This document shows, in pieces, positions 16,058-23,734 of a stretch of 37,761 nucleotides of DNA. The DNA is taken from the NCBI RefSeq assembly GCF_024448165.1, contig NZ_JAMOLN010000092.1, forward strand, positions 1 through 37,761, read 5' to 3'. Source of the stretch: Streptomyces longispororuber. GTDB lineage: Bacteria > Actinomycetota > Actinomycetes > Streptomycetales > Streptomycetaceae. Made by a program: the position numbers and the translations under genes. Below the pieces are notes generated by a model. The model had not been told where the DNA came from. It worked only from the letters and a program-made list of their open reading frames with translations, and made no database searches. The number at the start of each line of letters is the position of its first letter. Positions within the stretch are counted from its first letter, which is position 1.

Positions 16058-17887
16058 GTGGGAACGCCCGGTTCACCGAACAGCACACCCGGGCGCGGCG
16101 CGGTCCTGCTCGCGCTGCGCCTCTACGGACGGGAGCTGGCCCGCCAGCGCCGGCTCACCGTCCCCGCCCTGCTGCTCCCGGCACTCGGCAACATCGGCCT
16201 CAACTACGTGGCACCGCTGCTCGTCGCCAAACTCGTCGGCGAGATCGCCGGCGCGGGCACCGTCAGCGTCACCGACTCACTGCCGTACGTCCTCGGCTTC
16301 GCCGGCGTCCTGCTGCTCGCCGAGACGCTCTGGCGCCTCGGCTTCCACTGCCTCAACCGCCTGGACGCCCGCGGCGTCGAGCGGCTCTACGTCTTCGGCA
16401 TGGACGAGCTGTACGCCAAGGACGCCACCTTCTTCCACGACAACTTCGCCGGCTCGTTGACCAAGCGCGTGCTGAGCTTCGCGTCCCGCTTCGAGGAGTT
16501 CATCGACACCCTCGTCTTCCAGGTCACCGGCAGCCTCGTGCCGCTGCTGTTCGGCTCGGTGGTGCTCTGGCGCTACGAACCGCTGCTCGTCGTCGGCCTG
16601 CTGTCGATGATCACGCTGACCGCCGTGTGCGTGGCGCCCCTCATCCGCCGCCGCCAGCGGCTCGTCGACGCACGCGAGGAGGCCATCGCCAAGGTCGCGG
16701 GGCACGTCGCCGACAGCCTGATGAACATGGACACCGTCCGGGCGTTCGCCGCCGAGGAACGCGAGGCCGACGAGCACCGCACCCGCGTCGCCGAGTCCCG
16801 CCGACTGATGCTCCGCTCCTGGGACTACGGCAACCTGCGCATCGACACCGTCGTCGCCCCGCTGTCCGTCCTCACCAACGCCCTCGGCCTGCTGCTCGCG
16901 GTCACGCTCGGCGCCGGCCACGGCGTCGAGGGCGTCGTCGTCGCCTTCACGTACTACACGAACGCGACCCGGATCATGTTCGACTTCAACCAGATCTACC
17001 GCCGCCTGGAAAGCTCGATGACGGAGGCCGCGCAGTTCACGCAGCTGCTCCTCGACCCGCCGACCGTCCTCGACCCGCCGGCCCCCGAACCCGTGCGCCC
17101 CGGCCGCGCCGACGTCCGCTTCGAGAAGGTGACCTTCGCCCACGCCGGCGGCAGGCCCCTCTTCGAAGGACTCGACCTGGACGTGCCCGACGGCGCCCGC
17201 GTCGGCTTCGTCGGCCGGTCCGGCGGCGGCAAGACCACCCTGACCCGGCTGCTGCTGCGGATGACCGACATCCAGGGCGGCCGCATCCTCATCGGCGGCC
17301 AGGACATCGCCGCCCTGCGCCAGAAGGACCTGCGCGGCCTGATCGCGTACGTCCCCCAGGACCCGGCCATGTTCCACCGCAGCCTGCGCGACAACATCGC
17401 CTTCGCCCGCCCCGACGCCACCGACGCCGACATCCGCCGCGCGGCCGAGGCGGCCCACGTCACGGAGTTCGCCGACACCCTCCCCGACGGCTTCGCCACG
17501 ATGGTCGGCGAGCGCGGCATCAAACTCTCCGGCGGCCAGCGCCAGCGCGTCGCCCTGGCCCGCGCCATCCTGCGCGACGCCCCGATCCTGCTGCTCGACG
17601 AGGCAACCAGCGCCCTGGACTCCGAGAGCGAGGTCCTCGTCCAGGAAGCGCTGTGGCGCCTCATGGAGGGCCGCACCGCCCTCGTCGTCGCCCACCGCCT
17701 CAGCACGGTCGCCGGCATGGACCGCCTCGTCGTCCTCGACCGCGGCCGGATCGTGGAACAGGGCACGCACCAGCACCTGCTCGACGCGGACGGCACCTAC
17801 GCCCGCCTGTGGCTGCACCAGTCGGGCGGCTTCCTGGACGAGACCCCCGAGGACGACGGAGCCCAGCGGGTCGGGCTGCAACCGTGA
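16058..17887 (+). CDS. ABC transporter, fused transmembrane and ATPase half-transporter (exporter type)
   Basis: 609-residue type IV exporter half-molecule that would work as a dimer. About six membrane helices occupy residues 25-310, and the ATPase follows from about 350: Walker A GRSGGGKTT (K392), Q-loop VPQDP, signature LSGGQ (from L490), Walker B ILLLDEATSALD and H-loop AHRLS. The GTG start at 16058 is preceded by GGAGGGTGAGG. The substrate is unknown; position after the catabolic operons suggests export of a toxic intermediate, but it may be unrelated. Its stop is only 12 bases from the end of the convergent ATPase gene at 17900, with no hairpin in the gap, so the transcripts probably overlap. 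Confidence 0.92.
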   Translation: MGTPGSPNSTPGRGAVLLALRLYGRELARQRRLTVPALLLPALGNIGLNYVAPLLVAKLVGEIAGAGTVSVTDSLPYVLGFAGVLLLAETLWRLGFHCLNRLDARGVERLYVFGMDELYAKDATFFHDNFAGSLTKRVLSFASRFEEFIDTLVFQVTGSLVPLLFGSVVLWRYEPLLVVGLLSMITLTAVCVAPLIRRRQRLVDAREEAIAKVAGHVADSLMNMDTVRAFAAEEREADEHRTRVAESRRLMLRSWDYGNLRIDTVVAPLSVLTNALGLLLAVTLGAGHGVEGVVVAFTYYTNATRIMFDFNQIYRRLESSMTEAAQFTQLLLDPPTVLDPPAPEPVRPGRADVRFEKVTFAHAGGRPLFEGLDLDVPDGARVGFVGRSGGGKTTLTRLLLRMTDIQGGRILIGGQDIAALRQKDLRGLIAYVPQDPAMFHRSLRDNIAFARPDATDADIRRAAEAAHVTEFADTLPDGFATMVGERGIKLSGGQRQRVALARAILRDAPILLLDEATSALDSESEVLVQEALWRLMEGRTALVVAHRLSTVAGMDRLVVLDRGRIVEQGTHQHLLDADGTYARLWLHQSGGFLDETPEDDGAQRVGLQP

Positions 17888-17899
17888 GGGGGTACGGGA

Positions 17900-20800
17900 T
17901 CAGATCGGGATGCCGGGCGCGGCCAGGCGCAGCTCGCGCAATTTCGGACCGCACTCGTCGATGGCGTAGCCGACCTGGTTGTTCTCGGGGCAGCACTTCA
18001 GCCCCAGCCGCGTGCCCTCGGTGATCTTCTCCAGCATCTCCTCGTACTCCTGCTGCGTCAGCTGGCTGCCGCACTTCTCCAGCCACCGGGTGCCCTCGCG
18101 AGCGAGGACGACGAAGGTGTGCGGCGCCTGCCCGCGGTACTTGGTGGCCACGGCGGACAGGTCCCGCACGGCGTGTGCGGCCGCCTGCAACTGCTGTGCG
18201 CCGGACGGCGCCTGCATCGACGAGCGCAGCCGTACGCGGGCGTCCGCCGTCACCACGAGACGATCCTCGTCGCCCTCGGGACAGCCCTTGGCCGCCTCCA
18301 GATGGTTCCTTGCGAGGTCCAGGCGGCCCTGCTCGGCCTCGTACTCGGCGCGTTGCAGCCAATAGTGGTGATCGCTCTCCAGGAACGAGTGCGCCTCGTC
18401 GTAGATCTTCCGCACCGCCTCCGGCTCCAGGCCGAGACGGCGCATGGTGTCGTGATTGAGGAGCTTGATCATGACGTTCCGGTCGCGGTGCCGGTTGTCC
18501 TTGATGTGCCAGGCGCGGCCCGCGTAGAACAGCAGCAGGCTGGCGATGACCCAGGCCAGGTCGGCCTTGCGTTCCTGGAGGACGGTCTGCACGACGGTGT
18601 CGGCGATGGTGCGCTGGCGGCAGCGCAGCCGGCCGTCGTGGGTGTACAGGAGCAGCTTCATCTGGACGAGCTGCCGGACAGCCTCGCGATGGCTCCGGTT
18701 CGGGGCACCGGGGTGGGCGACGATCTCCAGCAGATCGGCCTCGTCGATGCCCCGCTGCTGGAACACCAGCGACGAATCGAAGAACGACACCACGGCGTAC
18801 GGCGTCCGCTGGCTCTGCTTCAGCTCCTCGAACTCGCTCTTCACCTTCTGCGTCAGCGAGGTGCCCGTGACCGCCTCGATCATGGCTGCCAGCAGCCCCT
18901 GGTCGCACTTCTCGCGGAGCCTGGCGACCTTCTGGTGCAGGAAGAAGTGCTGCTTGAGCTTGCCGATCAGCGCGTTCTTGTCCAACGACTTGATGATCTT
19001 CTCGAGATCGCCGTCGGTGAGCAGCTGGTCGGAGCTGACCACCTCGGCGGGGAACCCGGCGTCCAACTCGGACTGGCGGGTGACGCGGATCGCGGCGACG
19101 ACCAGGGTGCGGCCGTCGCCGTTCAGCGTCTTCAGGAACGACGCGGCACGTCCGGTGAAGATGTCCACGTCGTCGACGAAGACCGCAGAGAACCCCTGCT
19201 GGGCCGTCTGCTGCTCGATCTCCCGCGGCGGCAGGGACGCCCCGCGGTCCACCCAGCCGGCGTGGATCCCGTCCTTGTGCATCCGATAGGCGACCTGCAT
19301 GAGAGCCGTCGTCTTGCCCGACCCCGCCGTGCCCTTCACCAGCACGATCGGCAGCCGTCCGCCCTCCGCGGGGCGGGCGCGCTCCTCGATCGTCGTGGCC
19401 AGCGAGAGCGGCGGCGCGATCTTCTTGTTCTTGATGTCACCCCAGGTCGGATCCCGCCCGATCAGGAACTCCCGGTCGCCGGGCGGCGCGCTCTCGACGA
19501 GGTGCACCACCCGGACGACGCCGACGCCACCGCGCGTGCCCGTGTACTCGGCGCTCAGCAGGCGCCGGCCGTCGGCCAGGGCCTGCACCCCGGAACCGAG
19601 GTACCGACGGGCGAAGTCCGCGGGAGCCATCCGGATGTGCCGCAGCCCCGCCGCGCGGAGGCGGGCCCGGTCGGCGGGCGTGCCTTCCGGGGCGACGAGG
19701 AAGCCGGGGAACTCGTGCTGTCCGTGCGTGCGACCGGCGATCCGCAGCGTCTCCCACAACGCGGGGCTGTCGGGGGAGTGTGCGACGAAGACCACCGGCC
19801 GGGTCAGCAGTTCGGCCTGGAACCGGCGGAGCCACAGGCTGCGCGCGTCCTTCCCCGACACCGACCAGGCGTCGCCGAAGTCCTGCGGATCGTCGCCCCT
19901 GCCCGGCCAGCCGTGCACGCCCACGACCTCCAGCGCCCCGCGCTTCACCGTGGGGAAGTCCTTGCGCGCGTCGACCAGGGACACGGTGTCCGCCAGGCGG
20001 GCGTCGCGCATCCGGGGAAGACAGTCGCTGCCGGTGAAGTCGTAGACACGTGACCACGGGGTCCGCAGCAGCGCGTGTGCCGCGTGCCCGTCGTGGTCGG
20101 CCGGCACGGCCAGGGCGGCGAGGTGGTGCTCCCGCTGCTGTGCGGAGAGCTGACCGCAGGCGGCCGCCCAGGTCTCGTGCAGGGCGGGCAGAGCCTGCGG
20201 AACGGCGCCGAACACGGCTTCGGCGAGCCGCCGGTTGAGCTCGTCCGTGGTGATGACGTCATCGGTCACCCCCGAGACCACGGCGAGCATCGTCTGGCCC
20301 GTCGCCATGTGGGGATAGAACTCGGCGAGCAGCGCCTTCTCGTCGTACGGCTCCTCCTGCCCGCGCGCGACCGGCACCCGGGCGGGCACGGCGGGGCGCG
20401 GGCGCAGGGTCGTCGGCAGCTGGCGGCGGGCGGCGATGTCCGTGACCACGGGACGGTCGGGGCGCAGGTCGAGACGGAGCAGCAGATGGCCGGAGGCGTT
20501 CCTGTCGAACGGCAGGTGCCAGCCCTTGTCGGCCTGGTCCCCGCCGCCCGCCAGAGCGAGCAGAGGGGCCGCCTCCGCGGGCAGTTCGGGCAGCGTCCCA
20601 CTGCGCCCGGCCAGCAGGACAGTGAGGTCGTTGCCCTTCGCCCAGATCGCGAACGGCTCGCCCACGGCGTGCTCGAGCTGTTCCGCCGAACACCCGGCCA
20701 GACCGGCGGGGGCGTCGTCGGCGACCATGCGGAAGACCGTGTTCACGCAGGCGACGCCGACGACCCGGCCGCCCACCTGCAGCCGCAGCGCGCCGTCGCC

Positions 20801-21259
20801 GGGCAGCAGGCCCGCACGCCAGTCGGCGGCAGGCGCGGCGACCTGCTCCGTCAGCGTCACGAAGTCCTCGAAGACATCGGTGCACAGTGGCCGCACGATG
20901 TCCTCGGCGATCGCGCCGCTCCAGACGTCGGACGCGATGCCGTCCCAGCCGTCGCCCAGGTTCCGCGCCAGCAGCCGGCTGCCCGACATGGTGCGCACGT
21001 CGCCCGCACCGGGGACGAGGGTGACGAAGGGCTCGTAGTTCTGCTCCAGGCAGGAGAACTGGACGTCCTGCACGAGGCTCGTCGTCCCGGCCGGGTCGTC
21101 CGCCGCGCCGAGGACGACCACGCCGTCGACCCGGTGGCCGTCCTGGTGCAGACGCTCCACAGCGGTGAGGGCCACGGCCCGTCCGGTCTCCGTGTCCTGA
21201 CCGGGCGCCCCGGCGAGGACGAGGAGGTGGGCGATCCCGTCGGTCTGCGGCTCAGGCAT
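17900..21259 (-). CDS. Large STAND-like P-loop ATPase with degenerate phosphoesterase and SIR2 domains
   Basis: 1119 residues. About 1-280 follow the strand and helix order of a calcineurin-type phosphoesterase, but every metal motif appears lost: DxH is LAGAPG (15-20), GD is LGAAD (50-54), GNHD is PGAGD (83-87), the HH pair is LLAGRS (215-220), and GHxH is GGGDQ. About 305-555 look like a SIR2 domain: PWSRVYDFTGSD (401-412) stands where TTNxD belongs, VHG449-450 keeps the catalytic His, and RPVVFVAHSPDSPALW matches the FVGxSxDxP block. A P-loop ATPase follows: Walker A GTAGSGKTT (K649), Walker B AVFVDDVD (D696/D697), arginine in AAIRVTR, then a helical region (about 860-1119) with TPR-like character. 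This architecture is typical of STAND immune sensors. It overlaps the membrane-protein gene by 8 bases. No target or ligand can be named. Confidence 0.85.
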   Translation of the reverse strand: MPEPQTDGIAHLLVLAGAPGQDTETGRAVALTAVERLHQDGHRVDGVVVLGAADDPAGTTSLVQDVQFSCLEQNYEPFVTLVPGAGDVRTMSGSRLLARNLGDGWDGIASDVWSGAIAEDIVRPLCTDVFEDFVTLTEQVAAPAADWRAGLLPGDGALRLQVGGRVVGVACVNTVFRMVADDAPAGLAGCSAEQLEHAVGEPFAIWAKGNDLTVLLAGRSGTLPELPAEAAPLLALAGGGDQADKGWHLPFDRNASGHLLLRLDLRPDRPVVTDIAARRQLPTTLRPRPAVPARVPVARGQEEPYDEKALLAEFYPHMATGQTMLAVVSGVTDDVITTDELNRRLAEAVFGAVPQALPALHETWAAACGQLSAQQREHHLAALAVPADHDGHAAHALLRTPWSRVYDFTGSDCLPRMRDARLADTVSLVDARKDFPTVKRGALEVVGVHGWPGRGDDPQDFGDAWSVSGKDARSLWLRRFQAELLTRPVVFVAHSPDSPALWETLRIAGRTHGQHEFPGFLVAPEGTPADRARLRAAGLRHIRMAPADFARRYLGSGVQALADGRRLLSAEYTGTRGGVGVVRVVHLVESAPPGDREFLIGRDPTWGDIKNKKIAPPLSLATTIEERARPAEGGRLPIVLVKGTAGSGKTTALMQVAYRMHKDGIHAGWVDRGASLPPREIEQQTAQQGFSAVFVDDVDIFTGRAASFLKTLNGDGRTLVVAAIRVTRQSELDAGFPAEVVSSDQLLTDGDLEKIIKSLDKNALIGKLKQHFFLHQKVARLREKCDQGLLAAMIEAVTGTSLTQKVKSEFEELKQSQRTPYAVVSFFDSSLVFQQRGIDEADLLEIVAHPGAPNRSHREAVRQLVQMKLLLYTHDGRLRCRQRTIADTVVQTVLQERKADLAWVIASLLLFYAGRAWHIKDNRHRDRNVMIKLLNHDTMRRLGLEPEAVRKIYDEAHSFLESDHHYWLQRAEYEAEQGRLDLARNHLEAAKGCPEGDEDRLVVTADARVRLRSSMQAPSGAQQLQAAAHAVRDLSAVATKYRGQAPHTFVVLAREGTRWLEKCGSQLTQQEYEEMLEKITEGTRLGLKCCPENNQVGYAIDECGPKLRELRLAAPGIPI

Positions 21260-21998
21260 CGTGCCACCTCACTGCCCGCACCTTGCCGCGCGGCACGTAC
21301 AGGGTCGGGTGCTGCGGCCCGCAGACGTCACCGGCCGGGACTATCTCGACGAACGACGTCGTCAGGGACTTCTTGAGAATGCTGCCGTCGATCCGCCCGG
21401 CGGCGGCCGTGCCCTTCGAGCACAGGGCGCGCAGAGCGGGCGCGTACGAGGAGTCGACGACGACGGTGCCCTCGGCGGTCTCCCGGACCGGGTCCACGAG
21501 GACCGTCGCGGCGAAAGTGGCGATGCTCAGGACGACGGCCGCCGCCGCCGCGCGGTTCGCGCACCGCTGCCGTCTGTCGATCGTCTGGGCCTCGCCGCGG
21601 ACCTTGGCGATGACCGTGTTCAGGAGCTGCTGGCGGGTGGTCACCTTCCGGTCCCAGAGTTCGGGGACCGGGGACGCGACGGCCCGCAGATAGAGCAGGG
21701 CCGTCACCAGCCAGAGCGCCACCGACGCGATGCCCAGCCACTGCGTGGGCCGGGAGCGGTCCGCGAGGGTCGTGACGCTCAGCGCCGCCATGAGACCGCC
21801 TGCGAACAGGGTGATCGTGGACTGGGCCGCCTGCGCGCGCCCGCGCGCGATGCTCACCGACTGGATGAGCTGGGAGTAGTAGGTCTCCGACACCGACGTG
21901 AACACGGAGTCCAGGATCTGGTCGTACTCCGGCCGCTCCTGCTGTTCCTGCCGCCCCTGCGGCCCGGCGTGGCCGACCACAGCATGTTCCGTCGTCAC
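21252..21998 (-). CDS. Three-helix membrane protein, partner of the STAND-like ATPase
   Basis: 248 residues I do not recognise as a named family. An amphipathic helical N terminus (about 25-58) is followed by membrane segments at about 60-79, 86-107 and 149-168. The 108-148 loop is rich in Arg/Lys, so by the positive-inside rule it is cytoplasmic, placing the last 80 residues outside; that domain contains two cysteines (C193, C226) that could form a disulfide. The helical-plus-two-helix front half resembles SLATT-type effectors that accompany bacterial conflict systems, but this is a weak structural analogy. The GTG start at 21998 has a GGGGGG ribosome site four bases upstream. The stop overlaps the ATPase start (ATGCCTGA), so the two proteins are made together. 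Confidence 0.8.
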   Translation of the reverse strand: MTTEHAVVGHAGPQGRQEQQERPEYDQILDSVFTSVSETYYSQLIQSVSIARGRAQAAQSTITLFAGGLMAALSVTTLADRSRPTQWLGIASVALWLVTALLYLRAVASPVPELWDRKVTTRQQLLNTVIAKVRGEAQTIDRRQRCANRAAAAAVVLSIATFAATVLVDPVRETAEGTVVVDSSYAPALRALCSKGTAAAGRIDGSILKKSLTTSFVEIVPAGDVCGPQHPTLYVPRGKVRAVRWHDA

Positions 21999-22009
21999 GT
22001 GCCCCCCTT

Positions 22010-22032
22010 ACGCCCAACTGGGCGTGAAGTTA
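22010..22032 (-). promoter_or_regulatory. Predicted promoter and palindromic operator of the membrane protein/ATPase operon
   Basis: On the minus strand TAACTT (22032-22027) is a good -10; no clear -35 is seen. Immediately downstream, covering the predicted start near 22019, lies the perfect inverted repeat ACGCCCA-GT-TGGGCGT (22025-22010). A palindrome over the start site is the classical position for a repressor. The leader would be only about 20 bases. Confidence 0.45.
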
Positions 22033-22120
22033 CCAGAGGTGACGATCCGTCGGGCCGGGTTCACCCGGGCCCGGCTCCCGCCTCGCCGACCGGGCGGCGA
22101 TCACAGGGTGTGGGCGCGTG

Positions 22121-22167
22121 CGGCCCGTACGTGACGGGCCGGGGGGCCGGGCGCGACGGCCTACCCT
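22121..22167 (+). promoter_or_regulatory. Predicted leaderless promoter of miaB with adjacent inverted repeat
   Basis: TACCCT (22162-22167) lies six bases before the miaB ATG, so transcription should start at or next to the start codon. An 8-bp inverted repeat CGGCCCGT-ACGTG-ACGGGCCG (22121-22141) covers the -35 region. No ribosome site precedes the ATG, which agrees with a leaderless message. Confidence 0.5.
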
Positions 22168-22173
22168 TGTTCC

Positions 22174-23700
22174 ATGACCAGCAGCAGCGACCGGAGTCAG
22201 GCAGTGGACGTATCGCACCCCAAGACGTATGAAGTGCGCACCTACGGGTGCCAGATGAACGTCCACGACTCCGAGCGCTTGTCCGGCCTCCTGGAGGGTG
22301 CCGGTTACGTCCGTGCGCCCGAGGACGCGGACGGCGACGCCGACGTCGTCGTCTTCAACACCTGCGCGGTCCGTGAGAACGCCGACAACCGCCTCTACGG
22401 CAACCTCGGCCGCCTCGCCCCCCGCAAGGCCTCGCGCCCCGGCATGCAGATCGCCGTGGGCGGCTGCCTCGCCCAGAAGGACCGCGACACCATCGTGAAG
22501 AAGGCGCCCTGGGTGGACGTCGTCTTCGGCACGCACAACATCGGCAAGCTGCCCGTCCTCCTGGAGCGCGCCCGCGTCCAGGAGGAGGCCCAGGTCGAGA
22601 TCGCCGAGTCGCTGGAGGCCTTCCCCTCCACGCTGCCCACCCGCCGCGAGAGCGCGTACGCGGCCTGGGTGTCGATCTCCGTCGGCTGCAACAACACCTG
22701 CACCTTCTGCATCGTCCCGGCGCTGCGCGGCAAGGAGAAGGACCGCAGGACCGGCGACATCCTCGCCGAGATCGAGGCCCTCGTCGCCGAGGGCGTCTCC
22801 GAGATCACGCTGCTCGGCCAGAACGTCAACGCCTACGGGAGCGACATCGGCGACCGCGAGGCCTTCAGCAAGCTGCTGCGCGCCTGCGGTGCCATCGAGG
22901 GCCTGGAGCGCGTCCGCTTCACGTCCCCGCACCCGCGCGACTTCACGGACGACGTGATCGCGGCGATGGCCGAGACGCCGAACGTGATGCCGCAGCTCCA
23001 CATGCCGATGCAGTCCGGTTCGGACACGGTCCTCAAGGCGATGCGCCGCTCGTACCGCCAGGAGCGCTTCCTCGGCATCATCGACAAGGTCCGCGCCGCC
23101 ATCCCGCACGCGGCCATCACGACCGACATCATCGTGGGCTTCCCCGGCGAGACCGAGGAGGACTTCGAGCAGACGATGCACGCCGTGCGCGAGGCCCGCT
23201 TCTCCCAGGCCTTCACCTTCCAGTACTCCAAGCGCCCCGGAACCCCGGCCGCGACCATGGAGAACCAGATCCCCAAGGAGGTCGTGCAGGCGCGCTACGA
23301 GCGTCTCGTCGCCCTCCAGGAGGAGATCTCCTGGGAGGAGAACAAGAAGCAGGTCGGCCGCACCCTGGAGCTGATGGTCGCCGAGGGCGAGGGCCGCAAG
23401 GACGGCGCCACCCACCGCCTCTCCGGCCGCGCCCCCGACAACCGCCTCGTCCACTTCACCAAGCCGGACACCGAGGTGCGCCCCGGCGACGTGGTGACCG
23501 TCGAGATCACCTACGCCGCCCCGCACCACCTGCTCGCCGAGGGCCCGGTCCTGAGCGTGCGTTCCACGCGCGCGGGCGACGCGTGGGAGAAGCGCACCCA
23601 GGAGGCGCAGGACAAGAAGCAGGGCGTCCTGCTCGGCCTTCCGAAGGTGGGCGTTCCCGAGCCGCTGCCCGCGATGACCGGCGGCTGCGCCGTCGACTGA
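22174..23700 (+). CDS. miaB: tRNA-2-methylthio-N6-dimethylallyladenosine synthase
   Basis: 508-residue radical-SAM methylthiotransferase that adds the 2-methylthio group to i6A37 of tRNAs reading UNN codons, acting after MiaA (encoded at 25330). The N-terminal UPF0004 domain holds three cluster cysteines (YGCQMN, NTCAVREN, GGCLAQK); the radical-SAM cluster is C172-C176-C179 in GCNNTCTFC; a C-terminal TRAM domain (from about residue 390, LELMVAEGEG) binds tRNA. An acidic, non-conserved N-terminal extension of about 20 residues precedes YEVRTYGCQM. The start at 22174 is supported by the -10 six bases upstream. It marks the left end of the conserved core block and is divergent from the STAND-like operon. 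Confidence 0.96.
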   Translation: MTSSSDRSQAVDVSHPKTYEVRTYGCQMNVHDSERLSGLLEGAGYVRAPEDADGDADVVVFNTCAVRENADNRLYGNLGRLAPRKASRPGMQIAVGGCLAQKDRDTIVKKAPWVDVVFGTHNIGKLPVLLERARVQEEAQVEIAESLEAFPSTLPTRRESAYAAWVSISVGCNNTCTFCIVPALRGKEKDRRTGDILAEIEALVAEGVSEITLLGQNVNAYGSDIGDREAFSKLLRACGAIEGLERVRFTSPHPRDFTDDVIAAMAETPNVMPQLHMPMQSGSDTVLKAMRRSYRQERFLGIIDKVRAAIPHAAITTDIIVGFPGETEEDFEQTMHAVREARFSQAFTFQYSKRPGTPAATMENQIPKEVVQARYERLVALQEEISWEENKKQVGRTLELMVAEGEGRKDGATHRLSGRAPDNRLVHFTKPDTEVRPGDVVTVEITYAAPHHLLAEGPVLSVRSTRAGDAWEKRTQEAQDKKQGVLLGLPKVGVPEPLPAMTGGCAVD

Positions 23701-23721
23701 CCCGCGGCCGGGGGTGCACAG

Positions 23722-23727
23722 TAGGCT
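23722..23727 (+). promoter_or_regulatory. -10 element TAGGCT, likely leaderless start of the LigB-like gene
   Basis: TAGGCT ends seven bases before ATG 23735, and no ribosome site lies between, as expected for a leaderless transcript. No convincing -35 is seen. Confidence 0.45.
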
Positions 23728-23734
23728 GCCGATC

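Noticed and set aside
17888..17899. Possible terminator between the ABC exporter and STAND-like genes
   Set aside because: Only 12 bases between the convergent stops and no inverted repeat in them.
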